Assembly: GCA_964625175.1 (NCBI GenBank)
Contig: CAZVAO010000015.1
Location: 1-27,714 of the forward strand
DNA length: 27,714 nt
Direction: 5' to 3'
Source of the DNA: CAZVAO01 sp964625175
GTDB lineage: Bacteria > Bacillota > UBA994 > PWPR01
Below the pieces are notes generated by a model. That model made no database searches and was not told the origin of the DNA. It saw only the letters and a list, made by a program, of their open reading frames with translations. Within the stretch, counting starts at the first letter, position 1; every line of letters starts with the position of its first letter. Both the position numbers and the translations under genes were made by a program. Positions 1 through 7,964 of this stretch are shown here, one piece after another.

Positions 1-352
1 ACTTCGTACTTCTTTACTCAAGAGCCCCATGTTCATTATTTAATTCTCAATGTTCTATCACACGCCTCATCAATGGCGGACTTTAATTCTACCATCCGCC
101 ATCACCACTGTCAAGAGTTCAAAACCACATGTTTCATGGCTATAATTTGCTCTTGCCTCGTTGTGACGCTTGACTATAATAACAAAGCCCATGACCTAAG
201 TCAAGGGAATAACCGAATTTATTTTTATAAAATATCTAATTTTGATTAAATAGTAAATTAATAAAAAACATCCCTCGCAAACCACCATAATTTACAAATT
301 GGAATCTTGAATTTAATGAATGACCATCAGATATTATGTAATTAAACCTAAT
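1..352. other. AT-rich stretch without a recognisable gene
   Basis: No open frame with a ribosome binding site or recognisable protein was found on either strand. The right half (about 200-350) is strongly AT-rich. A gene running off the left edge cannot be excluded, but nothing here supports one. Confidence 0.5.
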
Positions 353-395
353 AAAAGAGCCTGTTATCAATTTGATTCAATAACGAGACTCTTTT
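353..395 (-). terminator. Probable intrinsic terminator of the racemase gene
   Basis: Outer arms AAAAGAG (353-359) and CTCTTTT (389-395) pair perfectly. The stem continues inward with a mismatch and a bulge. It lies about 40 nt beyond the racemase stop codon, and the outer arm supplies a short T tract on the minus strand. Confidence 0.45.
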
Positions 396-436
396 GAATA
401 CTATTTGATCAAAATCAGGTGTGTGGGGCTAATCTA

Positions 437-1141
437 CTACTCCTTAAGTGCATGTTGAACAGCTGTTATAGCCAAGACCTCTGTCGCATCCACTAGTGGG
501 ACTGCAAGATCTCCATTGCGCAGGGCAAGGGGAATTTCTGTACATCCCATGATAATGACATCTGCCCCCTGTTTAATCAGGGTATTACCAACGCCGATGA
601 AATACTCTTTAGAGCGATCGTAAAACCCGGCCTTAACGCCCCAATCCGAATAGATAGCATCCATGACGCGCGCTTGTTGTTCGGGGACTGGTGCTATTGG
701 GATCAGCTGATTCTTTTCTAAAACCTTATGGTAGAGCTTTGATTCGATGGTTCCGCTTGTGGCGAGAATACCCACCTTCTGAGCTTCAGGGTAGTTTTGT
801 TTGATATAATTAACAGTTGACTCCATCATATGAAGAAATTCAACTCCCGCACCCTCTGCGATCTCTGGATAATAGATATGCGCGGTATTACAAGGCATAA
901 TCAAAATTTCAGCCCCCGCAGCCTTCAGCTTAGCCACCGTGTCAAGTAGGGCTGGTAGTGGCGAGGGTCCCTGACCTAAAATCGCTCGAGTCCGATCTGG
1001 GATATTTGTATTATTATCAATAAACACCCGAATGTGTTCCTGATCTATTTTCGCTGGGGTTGCTTTGATAATCTTCATGAATAAATCTGCTGTTGCTTCT
1101 GGGCCCATTCCACCAACAATGCCAATAATCTTTTTAGTCAT
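437..1141 (-). CDS. Aspartate/glutamate racemase family protein
   Basis: Cytoplasmic, cofactor-independent amino acid racemase of the Asp/Glu racemase family, which works by a two-cysteine proton-transfer mechanism. Visible hallmarks are the N-terminal GIVGGMGPEAT, the first catalytic cysteine in MPCNTAH (about residue 84) and the second in MGCTEIPLAL (about residue 200). At 234 residues the protein is full length. The ATG at 1141 is preferred over the GTG two codons upstream because GAGGAG sits about 8 nt before the ATG but only 2 nt before the GTG. It diverges from the deformylase-like gene, with an inverted repeat between them. Aspartate is the commonest substrate in this family, but broad-specificity members exist, so the substrate is an inference. 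Confidence 0.9.
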   Translation of the reverse strand: MTKKIIGIVGGMGPEATADLFMKIIKATPAKIDQEHIRVFIDNNTNIPDRTRAILGQGPSPLPALLDTVAKLKAAGAEILIMPCNTAHIYYPEIAEGAGVEFLHMMESTVNYIKQNYPEAQKVGILATSGTIESKLYHKVLEKNQLIPIAPVPEQQARVMDAIYSDWGVKAGFYDRSKEYFIGVGNTLIKQGADVIIMGCTEIPLALRNGDLAVPLVDATEVLAITAVQHALKE

Positions 1142-1190
1142 CTTCACTTCTCCTCATTCTGTTTACCTTATTTTTCGACGCAATTATTAT

Positions 1191-1233
1191 TAATCCTGCA
1201 TCGTATAAATATTAGTCTTATAAAGCAGGATTA
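1191..1233. promoter_or_regulatory. Inverted repeat in the divergent racemase/deformylase-like intergenic region
   Basis: TAATCCTGC (1191-1199) is repeated in perfect inversion as GCAGGATTA (1225-1233), with a 25-nt AT-rich spacer. It lies between two divergent genes, where a shared operator would be expected. A hairpin role in the leader of one gene is the alternative. No regulator gene is adjacent. Confidence 0.35.
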
Positions 1234-1281
1234 TCCATTCACATAGCGAATTTTATATTATCAAACGTGTGAGGTGAGCTA

Positions 1282-1794
1282 ATGACCATTCGCAACATAG
1301 TATTGATCGGCAATCCAATCCTGCGCCAACCAACATCCGATGTCACGTTTCCTCTCAGCAAAGAAAATAGAGCCCTATTGCATGACTTATTAGATACATT
1401 ACATGAGTTTAGAAGACAATGTAGTTTTGGCAGGGGCATATCTGCTCCACAAATCGGGGAATCTAAAAAAGTCATTTGCATTGATATGGATGGAGATACA
1501 CAGTTTTTTATTAACGCAAAAATCGTGAAATACGGTGAGGATACATTCGAAATGTTTGATGACTGTTTCAGTATTCCAGAAATCATGGTTAAGCTAGTGA
1601 GGAGTAAATGTATTATTCTTGAATATGATGATGAGCATGGAGCACATCACAAAAAGCGCTTTCATGGCGCCATGAGCGAATTGCTCCAACATGAAGTTGA
1701 TCATCTTTACGGCACTTTAGCAATTGATCGCGCAATCAGCAGTCATTTTATTTGGTCTCGTACGGAATGGCTTAATCAACAAGATAAACCATAA
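1282..1794 (+). CDS. Peptide deformylase-like protein with divergent motifs
   Basis: A member of the peptide deformylase fold, the metal hydrolases that remove the formyl group from the N-terminus of nascent proteins. All three metal-ligand regions are visible: motif 1 is GRGISAPQIG (residues 50-59; the family norm is GxGLAAPQxG), motif 2 is DDCFSIPE with the ligand Cys at 95 (norm EGCLS), and motif 3 is HEVDH (His137, Glu138, His141). At 170 residues it is a normal length. The ligands Cys/His/His and the catalytic Glu are intact, but the Glu-Gly before Cys is Asp-Asp. This suggests a paralogue rather than the housekeeping enzyme, and no fmt or other translation gene is nearby. The start is supported by GAGGTGA a few nt upstream of the ATG. 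Confidence 0.8.
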   Translation: MTIRNIVLIGNPILRQPTSDVTFPLSKENRALLHDLLDTLHEFRRQCSFGRGISAPQIGESKKVICIDMDGDTQFFINAKIVKYGEDTFEMFDDCFSIPEIMVKLVRSKCIILEYDDEHGAHHKKRFHGAMSELLQHEVDHLYGTLAIDRAISSHFIWSRTEWLNQQDKP

Positions 1795-1817
1795 AGGTCT
1801 ATCCATTCATTTGTAAT

Positions 1818-1862
1818 AATAGCGTTGCGGTTAGGTTCAAATCTAACCGCAACGCTATTTTT
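1818..1862 (+). terminator. Intrinsic terminator after the deformylase-like gene
   Basis: A perfect 17-bp stem (1818-1834 with 1843-1859) with an 8-nt loop is followed by T residues to 1862. It sits between convergent genes and may also stop minus-strand transcripts from the permease gene. Confidence 0.85.
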
Positions 1863-1908
1863 GCATTCTTATAGATGATGCCTTTTCGCGTTTGCTCAAA
1901 TCTACAAC

Positions 1909-2931
1909 TTACTGCCAGTAACGTCCTCGATCTTTCTTTAGTAAATAGATGAATAGCGGACCCCCACAAAGCGATGTAATGATTCCTACAGGGATCTCCG
2001 TTGGGCTAATCACAGTTCTTGCTAAAATATCTGCTAGCACTAAAAAATTTCCACCCCACACCACAGAGCGCCAGATGAGTTGTTTATTACTAGGGCCATA
2101 AATCAAGCGAATGACATGCGGAACCAGCAATCCTACAAAACCGATGACCCCGCTTACCGAAACAGCCGCAGCTGTTAAGAAGGCCGCAATAATAAAGAAC
2201 TGTAATTTCTCACGCTCAACATTGACACCAAGCTGTCGTGCTTTATCTTCCCCCATGGCAAAGACATCTAAAATCATCGCTTTCTGACTCACGATTAGAA
2301 CGCCGACTATGGGATAAGGAAGCAGTATTAAAACATGGGCCCATGACCGCGAACTCAAACTACCCATCAACCAATACACGAGCGGTTGCACAATATCATC
2401 ACTAAGGTACAGCATCAGCGACATCAAAGAACTCAATATGGTACTAACAGCGATCCCCGCCAAAAGCAAGGTAATGATGGGTACATGGTTTTTTACTTTT
2501 GCTATCGAATAGACTAACATTACCGTTCCAATTGACCCGATAAAAGCGAAAATTGGTGTGATTCCCAGCCCCAAAAAACTGCTGTAGCCAATGCCAAATT
2601 CAGTCAGCAAGATAATTGCCACTCCTGCCCCCACCGATGCACCGGAGGATGAGCCAATGATATAGGGATCAGCTAAGGGATTGCGCAAAACCCCCTGTAA
2701 GACACAGCCCGCTAAGCTCAGAGATGCCCCAACCAAGAATGCTAAGATGATTCTTGGCAACCTCAACTTTAGCAATATTGTATAAGCTAAATCGGACATC
2801 GCAGACCACTGACCCATTAAAAACTTGCCAATATCAGCATTGCTGATATCTACTGAACCAACGCGGAGGGCTAATAATATACAAAGCATACTCAGAATAA
2901 TCATCACTATAATCTGTTTTAGTTTGGACAT
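1909..2931 (-). CDS. FecCD/BtuC-type ABC transporter permease, probable vitamin B12 or corrinoid uptake
   Basis: Integral-membrane permease of the iron-siderophore/cobalamin ABC importer family (FecCD). The 340 residues contain about nine or ten hydrophobic segments. The family signatures GCVLQGVLRNPLADPYIIGSSSGA and, near the C-terminus, GFVGLLVPHVIRLI are recognisable. It starts at an ATG with AAGGAGGG upstream, 49 nt after the binding-protein gene, so the two are co-transcribed. The cobalamin riboswitch at the head of this operon points to corrinoid as the substrate. No ABC ATPase gene follows; the operon ends at the terminator at 1818-1862. A stand-alone ATPase elsewhere must complete the importer. 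Confidence 0.9.
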   Translation of the reverse strand: MSKLKQIIVMIILSMLCILLALRVGSVDISNADIGKFLMGQWSAMSDLAYTILLKLRLPRIILAFLVGASLSLAGCVLQGVLRNPLADPYIIGSSSGASVGAGVAIILLTEFGIGYSSFLGLGITPIFAFIGSIGTVMLVYSIAKVKNHVPIITLLLAGIAVSTILSSLMSLMLYLSDDIVQPLVYWLMGSLSSRSWAHVLILLPYPIVGVLIVSQKAMILDVFAMGEDKARQLGVNVEREKLQFFIIAAFLTAAAVSVSGVIGFVGLLVPHVIRLIYGPSNKQLIWRSVVWGGNFLVLADILARTVISPTEIPVGIITSLCGGPLFIYLLKKDRGRYWQ

Positions 2932-2980
2932 TACTTTCCCTCCTTTTGCTACCTATTGGCTGCTTATTTCCTTTAAACAA

Positions 2981-3892
2981 CTATTTTCCGAACAAGTCTG
3001 GATAGGCATATTCGGCTAAAAACTGAATCGCCTCGACAATACGCGGCCCAGGACGGCTGAAAATATCTGCATCTATTGCAACAACTCTTTGATTCTTAAC
3101 TGCGTTGATGGTCGCCCAGCCCGGACGGGATGCAACTTCTTCAGCACCCTGACCACCGTGCCCTAATAGAATGACATCTGGATTCTTCTCAAGTATGACC
3201 TCACTACTATAAGTAGGCCAATCGGATTCCGCATCTGCAGCTAAATTGACGACACCAGCCATATTCAGCACTTCATTCAAGAAGGTATTAGGGCCAACCG
3301 TCATTGGCGGATCGTGCCAGATTTCATAATAAACCACTTTGCGATCTTCTAGTGCAATTGGTGAAAGTGTGTCGGTGATTGTAGTAATACTGTCCTTCAT
3401 TGAATTCACTAAAGCCACTGCTGCGGATTCAACCCCACAAACCTGCCCAATAATTCGGATTCCATCATATACATTATCGAAGCTCTGAGGATCGATCACA
3501 ATAACCGCGATACCGGCTAAGTCGAGGGTTTCTACGGTCTCCTGACTAACAGTTGTAGAAAATACAACGTCTGGAGCAGCCTCAATAATTCTTTCCACAT
3601 TTGCGCCTTCGAATCCACCCATTTTCTCAATCTCACCAGCTTCTGCTGGATAATTACAATAATCGGTAACCCCTACAATCTTGTCACCTAACCCTAAAGC
3701 AAATAAAATCTCGGTGTTGCTGGGGGCTAAGGACACGATCTTCTCGACATTCCCCTCAACCGTAATCTCCCGATTTTTTTGATCGGTGACTGTTATCGAC
3801 TTCTCCTCTGATGGTGCTCCCTGTTCCGTACAAGCAGCCAACACCAGCACCGTGATTAGTAACATAATAACAATATTCAAAACCCTTTTCAC
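2981..3892 (-). CDS. BtuF-like corrinoid-binding lipoprotein of an ABC importer
   Basis: Extracytoplasmic substrate-binding protein (PBP/BtuF-FepB class, 303 residues). The N-terminus has a basic start, a hydrophobic stretch and a lipobox (LAAC, Cys about residue 20), so it is a membrane-anchored lipoprotein. The family pattern IVSLAPSNTEILFALGLGDKIVGVT follows at about 52-76, typical of BtuF/FepB binding proteins. The start codon is GTG, placed by AAAGGAGAG upstream. It is the first gene after a cobalamin riboswitch and precedes the permease, so it probably captures cobalamin or a precursor such as cobinamide and is expressed when B12 is scarce. Confidence 0.9.
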   Translation of the reverse strand: MKRVLNIVIMLLITVLVLAACTEQGAPSEEKSITVTDQKNREITVEGNVEKIVSLAPSNTEILFALGLGDKIVGVTDYCNYPAEAGEIEKMGGFEGANVERIIEAAPDVVFSTTVSQETVETLDLAGIAVIVIDPQSFDNVYDGIRIIGQVCGVESAAVALVNSMKDSITTITDTLSPIALEDRKVVYYEIWHDPPMTVGPNTFLNEVLNMAGVVNLAADAESDWPTYSSEVILEKNPDVILLGHGGQGAEEVASRPGWATINAVKNQRVVAIDADIFSRPGPRIVEAIQFLAEYAYPDLFGK

Positions 3893-3944
3893 GATTATCT
3901 CTCCTTTATTTAATGGGTATAATCACCATCACGTCTGTAATAGC

Positions 3945-3973
3945 AAATAAAAAAACCTCTGCCTAACAGAGGT
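3945..3973 (-). terminator. Attenuator terminator of the cobalamin riboswitch
   Basis: Seven-bp stem ACCTCTG (3955-3961) with CAGAGGT (3967-3973), a 5-nt loop and a run of T residues on the minus strand (3945-3954). It lies between the riboswitch aptamer and the btuF-like start, the expected position for B12-induced premature termination. Confidence 0.8.
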
Positions 3974-3984
3974 CCACAAAATAT

Positions 3985-4178
3985 TGTGCAACACCTCTTC
4001 CTCCCGAAGGCTTTAGCAATACTTTCTTTGGCAGGTCTCCTGGCTCACAGCATTGTCCGATACACCTTCCCGATTTCTCAGTGGTCATTTGATCGGCTTT
4101 TTGGCTGTTTACAGTGGCGGGTCCGCTCAGGTATCTCACCTGATTCCCTATTCTCCCCTCACGGGGCACCTCAAAAGT
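3985..4178 (-). promoter_or_regulatory. Cobalamin (B12) riboswitch
   Basis: On the minus strand the aptamer shows the conserved blocks in order: GGTGCC near 4165-4170, AGGGGAGAATAGGGAA, GGTGAGATACC, GCGGACCCGCCACTGTAA, GGGAAGG, and the canonical B12 box AGCCAGGAGACCTGCC at 4030-4045. It is followed by a terminator hairpin and then the btuF/btuC-like operon, so it should switch off the uptake genes when adenosyl- or other cobalamin is abundant. The 5' boundary is approximate. Confidence 0.95.
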
Positions 4179-4196
4179 GATTATGCAATTACAAAC

Positions 4197-4226
4197 ATTA
4201 TAACCTATTTTCAGCAGAAACAACAA
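4197..4226 (-). promoter_or_regulatory. Promoter of the riboswitch-btuF-btuC transcript, overlapping the upstream stop codon
   Basis: On the minus strand TTGTTG (4221-4226) and TATAAT (4197-4202) are separated by 18 nt. The TAA stop of the O-methyltransferase gene (4198-4200) lies inside the -10 hexamer. Transcription would start near 4190, just ahead of the riboswitch aptamer. Confidence 0.6.
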
Positions 4227-4851
4227 CTTTATTCGTGCTTATTTTAACACTCATCCACAAACCATCGTCAAGAGGTAACAATGTAGAGCGAATCTCTGGA
4301 TGATTCATAATGACTTGATTGAATATTGTCATCTCGGTGTTTAACGGCTCGGGTGCGTTATGGAAGGGGACCAAGGCATCATGGGTAAATAAAGTCGCTC
4401 TATCTTTCAAACAATCAACACTTGGAAAAAGCATTCCCTTATATAGAGAAGGACTCGTATCTTGCAAAAGCATATCTGCAATATCTCTATGCTTTGCTAG
4501 CCAGGTGCTAGCATCTTCTAAAACAAAGGTGACATAATCAGCGAGCTGAGCTCTCTGGAGATTCTGCATCGCCACCTGTTGAGTCGCTGAATCAATTTCG
4601 ACCGTGATTACCTCGCCACCATAGGTAGCTGCCGCCTTAGCTAGGCAAATCGTAGCATACCCACAACCTGTCCCTAATTCAACAATTAATTGAGGTTGCA
4701 TCGCCAATACAAATGCATAAAGAAACTGGCCTGCTAATGGCCCTATGGTGGGATAAATAACATCTCCTATCACATTTTGCAGTTCAATTTCTTTTAATAC
4801 TGGAGAAATCGGTTGATCAAACTTGGCAATGTATTTTGATATTTCACTCAT
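4198..4851 (-). CDS. Class I SAM-dependent O-methyltransferase (family 3-like)
   Basis: Cytoplasmic methyltransferase of 217 residues, resembling the caffeoyl-CoA/catechol O-methyltransferase-like family (COG4122). The SAM-binding glycine motif is VELGTGCGYATICLAKA, followed by an acidic residue in VITVEIDSATQQVA. It then has LEDAS and DMLLQDTSP, the region that in relatives carries metal- or substrate-binding acidic residues. The ATG start has AGGGTG upstream. It lies directly upstream of the B12-regulated operon on the same strand, but the downstream genes have their own promoter, so shared function is not implied. The methyl acceptor is unknown. Confidence 0.8.
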   Translation of the reverse strand: MSEISKYIAKFDQPISPVLKEIELQNVIGDVIYPTIGPLAGQFLYAFVLAMQPQLIVELGTGCGYATICLAKAAATYGGEVITVEIDSATQQVAMQNLQRAQLADYVTFVLEDASTWLAKHRDIADMLLQDTSPSLYKGMLFPSVDCLKDRATLFTHDALVPFHNAPEPLNTEMTIFNQVIMNHPEIRSTLLPLDDGLWMSVKISTNKVVVSAENRL

Positions 4852-5012
4852 TTTTCACCCTGCACTTTTATCTCTTTGGAGATTGTTTTATTGCGCCTCT
4901 GTCATGAGCTGTTATATACGCATCGACTAATCATCTATTCATTTAACCTGTTCTGCTTCATTTCAATTATAAAATAGCGCATCTGTAGTTACAAGCATAC
5001 TTCACTCTTCCC

Positions 5013-5042
5013 TTGTCAGCTAAAAGCAATAGATGGTATAAT
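5013..5042 (+). promoter_or_regulatory. Sigma-A-type promoter of the aldo/keto reductase gene
   Basis: TTGTCA (5013-5018) and TATAAT (5037-5042) are separated by 18 nt. It lies about 60 nt before the preferred start codon, which rules out the longer open frame beginning at 5013. Confidence 0.75.
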
Positions 5043-5099
5043 GATTCGGTAAACGAAACATTCAATGATGCTTATGTTTTTACAATAAGGAGGATTACT

Positions 5100-6245
5100 A
5101 TGCAATATCGCAATTTCCCATGTGCTCCCGAAGCAAAGATTTCAATATTAGGTTTTGGTTCTATGCGTATGCCTTATCTTAATGATGATTCTGGTCAGAT
5201 TGATGAACCAGAAGCCATTAAGATGATCCGCTATGCGATTGACAATGGCGTAACCTATGTTGATACCGCTTATCCATACCATAAAGGCAACAGTGAATTA
5301 CTGGTTGCTAAGGCTCTAAAAGATGGTTATCGCGAAAAAGTTTATCTGGCCACCAAACATCCAGTTTGGTTAGTCGAGGAATACGCAGATTTTGATAAGT
5401 ATTTAGACGAACAGCTTGCTAAATTGGAGACAGATTGTATTGACTTCTATCTACTACATGCGCTCAATAAAGACCGCTGGCCCAAGCTAAAAGAGTTAGG
5501 TGCCATCAAATTCTTAGAAGATGCCCGTGCTAAAGGTAAAATCAAATATATCGGTTTCTCATTTCATGATGAGTTACCATTATTTAAACAAATTGTTGAT
5601 GACTATAATTGGGATTTCACACAGATTCAACTCAATTTTATGGATACCGAATATCAAGCTGGTCTTGAGGGCATGAAATATGCGGCTGATCACGGCCTCG
5701 GAATCATCGTTATGGAACCTTTACGTGGTGGTAGCTTGACGAAAAACGTGCCTGACGATGTATTAGCTGTTTGGGACAAAGCTGAGATTAAACGTACCCC
5801 TGCTGAGTGGTGCTTACGCTGGGCTGCTAATCTCCCAGAAACAGTAACAATTCTTAGTGGTATGAGTCTCATGGAGCAAGTCGTTGAAAATGTCAAGGTT
5901 GCCGATGACTGCCTTCCTAATACACTCACCGAGAAAGAACTCGCCATTATAGAGGAAGTTAAAGAGATTTATACCACCCGTACCACGGTTAATTGTACGG
6001 GCTGTAAATACTGTATGCCGTGTCCTGTTGGAATCAATATTCCAGGCATCTTACAGAGTTACAACACGGCCAGTGTCTACAACATTAAAGAAGCCGCAGC
6101 TAAGCGCTATCAAACGAACATGATCGACAAAGGCATCGATGCGACGATCTGTATTGAATGTGGAGCTTGCGTTAGTGCTTGTCCTCAAAACATTGATGTC
6201 CCCAATAAATTAAAAGAAGCTCACGCTTATTTCACTCAGAAATAG
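5100..6245 (+). CDS. Aldo/keto reductase with C-terminal dicluster ferredoxin domain
   Basis: A 381-residue fusion of an aldo/keto reductase barrel with a bacterial-type 2[4Fe-4S] domain, a form common in anaerobes (COG1453 type). The AKR catalytic tetrad is visible: Asp55 and Tyr60 (VDTAYPYH), Lys86 (LATKHP) and His120 (FYLLHAL). The C-terminal part has CTGCKYCMPCP and CIECGACVSACP, enough cysteines for two clusters. This suggests electron exchange with ferredoxin as well as, or instead of, NAD(P)H. The start at 5100 follows AAGGAGG by 5 nt; the in-frame upstream extension overlaps the promoter. The gene is monocistronic, ending at a terminator at 6276-6300. The physiological substrate cannot be told from sequence. 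Confidence 0.93.
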   Translation: MQYRNFPCAPEAKISILGFGSMRMPYLNDDSGQIDEPEAIKMIRYAIDNGVTYVDTAYPYHKGNSELLVAKALKDGYREKVYLATKHPVWLVEEYADFDKYLDEQLAKLETDCIDFYLLHALNKDRWPKLKELGAIKFLEDARAKGKIKYIGFSFHDELPLFKQIVDDYNWDFTQIQLNFMDTEYQAGLEGMKYAADHGLGIIVMEPLRGGSLTKNVPDDVLAVWDKAEIKRTPAEWCLRWAANLPETVTILSGMSLMEQVVENVKVADDCLPNTLTEKELAIIEEVKEIYTTRTTVNCTGCKYCMPCPVGINIPGILQSYNTASVYNIKEAAAKRYQTNMIDKGIDATICIECGACVSACPQNIDVPNKLKEAHAYFTQK

Positions 6246-6275
6246 GTCTATCTTTCTTAAGAATCTTACAATATG

Positions 6276-6300
6276 GGGCTACCTGAAAGGTGGCCCTTTT
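6276..6300 (+). terminator. Intrinsic terminator after the aldo/keto reductase
   Basis: GGGCTACCT (6276-6284) pairs with AGGTGGCCC (6288-6296), with one G-T wobble, and is followed by TTTT. It separates the reductase from the dehydrogenase, whose ribosome binding site begins a few bases further on. Confidence 0.75.
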
Positions 6301-6318
6301 AATTAAAGGAGTGCTCGT

Positions 6319-7311
6319 ATGAACGTTCTATGTATCTGGGATGTACCGCAAAACTTGCGCGACTACTTCACACAATTTCTGCCAGAAGATATCAACATGA
6401 TTTACCCCAATCCAGCGAACGAGGAAAATTTTTGTAAACTGGCTAAAACACACGAGGTAGAAATGATTGTGGGCTGGCGCCCGACGGCAGAGTTATTAGC
6501 CGCCTCACCACGTCTGCGCTTTGTTCAGAATCCTGGTGCCGGGGTCCAGCACCTTACGGCGCTTTTTGCACAATTCCCAGATGTAGCTTTGGCAAACTGC
6601 CACGGCAATGCTTACTTCACTGCACAACATGCTGTAGCCATTCTCATGACATTGACTAATACAGTCATTCAACACCACCACTTCATGCAGGAAGGTCTTT
6701 GGCGCAATAACATGGGAACTCGTGAAAATATTCCCCTGCGCCACAATCGTATTGGCATACTCGGATTAGGCCATGTTGGCAGCCAGATTGCTCAATTCCT
6801 CTCTGGCTTTGATGTCGAATTAATTGCATGCAAACGTAGCAATCTGGATGATGACTATCCAAATATCACTAAGGTATTTGGTCAAGATGACCTTGCTGGA
6901 TTCTTTTCATATTGTGATATCGTAATCGTCACCCTTCCCCTGACAGCGGACACAAAGCAACTGATTGGCAAGCGCGAGTTAGACCTGCTGGGTAGCGACG
7001 GATTACTCGTCAATATGGGGCGCGGCGAGATTATTGTTGAAGAGGCTTTATTCCATGCCCTGCAGAATGGGACAATTAAAGGTGCTGCCCTCGATGTCTG
7101 GTGGAATGAACGCGTTAAGAGTTTGAACGGGGAAAAGGTTTATCCCTATTCTTTGCCGTTTCACACCCTAGACAATATCGTTATGAGCCCCCACCGAGCG
7201 GCTTCTCCCATGAGTGACCTAAAGAGATGGGATCCCGTTATCCAAAATATAATTCATTTAAAAACTGGACAACCACTCAATAGTTTAGTTAATATAAAGT
7301 CTGGATACTAA
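6319..7311 (+). CDS. D-isomer-specific 2-hydroxyacid dehydrogenase family protein
   Basis: NAD-dependent 2-hydroxyacid dehydrogenase family member, 330 residues. The Rossmann glycine motif GILGLGHVGSQIA is at about 146-158. The catalytic Arg is in VNMGRGEI (Arg235), the Glu is probably Glu264 in DVWWNE, and the catalytic His is His292 in SPHRAA. The start follows AAAGGAGTG. The physiological 2-hydroxy or 2-keto acid is not evident. The last about 20 codons and the stop are duplicated about 2.6 kb downstream (9911-9981), just in front of the cyclophilin gene. This implies that the dehydrogenase and cyclophilin genes were once adjacent. Confidence 0.9.
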   Translation: MNVLCIWDVPQNLRDYFTQFLPEDINMIYPNPANEENFCKLAKTHEVEMIVGWRPTAELLAASPRLRFVQNPGAGVQHLTALFAQFPDVALANCHGNAYFTAQHAVAILMTLTNTVIQHHHFMQEGLWRNNMGTRENIPLRHNRIGILGLGHVGSQIAQFLSGFDVELIACKRSNLDDDYPNITKVFGQDDLAGFFSYCDIVIVTLPLTADTKQLIGKRELDLLGSDGLLVNMGRGEIIVEEALFHALQNGTIKGAALDVWWNERVKSLNGEKVYPYSLPFHTLDNIVMSPHRAASPMSDLKRWDPVIQNIIHLKTGQPLNSLVNIKSGY

Positions 7312-7314
7312 ATT
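7244..7314 (+). repeat. 71-bp direct repeat, copy A (3' end of the dehydrogenase gene)
   Basis: It matches 9911-9981 at 64 of 71 positions without gaps; four of the seven differences cluster at 7255-7258. This copy is the functional gene end. The two copies bracket the protease/IS256 island. Confidence 0.9.
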
Positions 7315-7354
7315 GATGGCTCATCATACCCTCCCAATTAACCTATTTTACAGC

Positions 7355-7389
7355 AACGTAGAGAGCCACTTTAGGTGGCTCTCTACGTT
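7355..7389. terminator. Strong hairpin terminator between convergent genes
   Basis: A perfect 15-bp stem (7355-7369 with 7375-7389) with a 5-nt loop lies between the dehydrogenase gene and the oppositely oriented secreted-protein gene. It can serve either strand. Confidence 0.75.
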
Positions 7390-7392
7390 CAC

Positions 7393-7962
7393 TTACTGAC
7401 CATACGTATACAATACGCTATCCTTTAATTTTTTGAATTTAGCGTTCTCAATCGCACTCTCTAGACTATCAGTAGCATCAATGTTAAATTTACCTTCCTG
7501 AAGAGAGCTTATGCCATAGCAGCTCTGCTTATCCATCCAGGATAAGAAAAGAATATAACTTGAGCCTTTTTGAATTGGTGTGTAATCCTCGTACACAATC
7601 CTAACTTTTCCAGGCTTCATTAAACCTCTATCAACTACTGCGTAAGGTTCATAAATATTAATTACACTCCCTTTTATCACCGAATTTTCTGTATCCACTT
7701 TTAAAACTCTTATAATTTCAATGTCACTCATGGTATGACCAGACAAAAATTCATCTTCTTCATATAAAACATTTACAGGACCACCATTTAATACTGCCTC
7801 TACTACAAGATCCGCACTTTCAATCCTTGCCTCAATGCTATCATATGTTATTAAGTAAGCACTGATTGAGCCTTCATCAAGTATCATCTGGTCAGCAATA
7901 CAATACCCAGCTCCCAATACTAGAACGATCAAAATTAATGATATTCGCTTCATTCTATTCAT
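7393..7962 (-). CDS. Secreted protein of unknown function, coupled to a metalloprotease gene
   Basis: No family was recognised with confidence. From the ATG at 7962 the product has 189 residues and begins with MNRMKRISLILIVLVLGAGY, a clear signal peptide, so it is probably exported. The mature part is acidic and mostly beta-strand-like; segments such as YIPIQ/YTPIQKGSSYILFLSW and LQEGKFNI recall small secreted Bacillota proteins of unknown role. The start at 7962 is preferred over the in-frame ATG at 7977 because GGGGGA precedes it by 8 nt and the upstream protease stop (7965-7967) is 2 nt away, which indicates translational coupling. Co-expression with the protease suggests an inhibitor, propeptide-like partner or co-secreted factor; that is inference. 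Confidence 0.7.
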   Translation of the reverse strand: MNRMKRISLILIVLVLGAGYCIADQMILDEGSISAYLITYDSIEARIESADLVVEAVLNGGPVNVLYEEDEFLSGHTMSDIEIIRVLKVDTENSVIKGSVINIYEPYAVVDRGLMKPGKVRIVYEDYTPIQKGSSYILFLSWMDKQSCYGISSLQEGKFNIDATDSLESAIENAKFKKLKDSVLYTYGQ

Positions 7963-7964
7963 TA

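Noticed and set aside
3963..4247. Short open frames overlapping the riboswitch on both strands
   Set aside because: The sequence is explained by the conserved cobalamin aptamer; the frames have no ribosome binding site or similarity.
5013..5099. 29-codon N-terminal extension of the aldo/keto reductase
   Set aside because: It contains the promoter hexamers, and the strong ribosome binding site is just before 5100.
5690..5947. Antisense open frame inside the reductase gene
   Set aside because: A shadow of a confidently assigned coding region, with no initiation signal.
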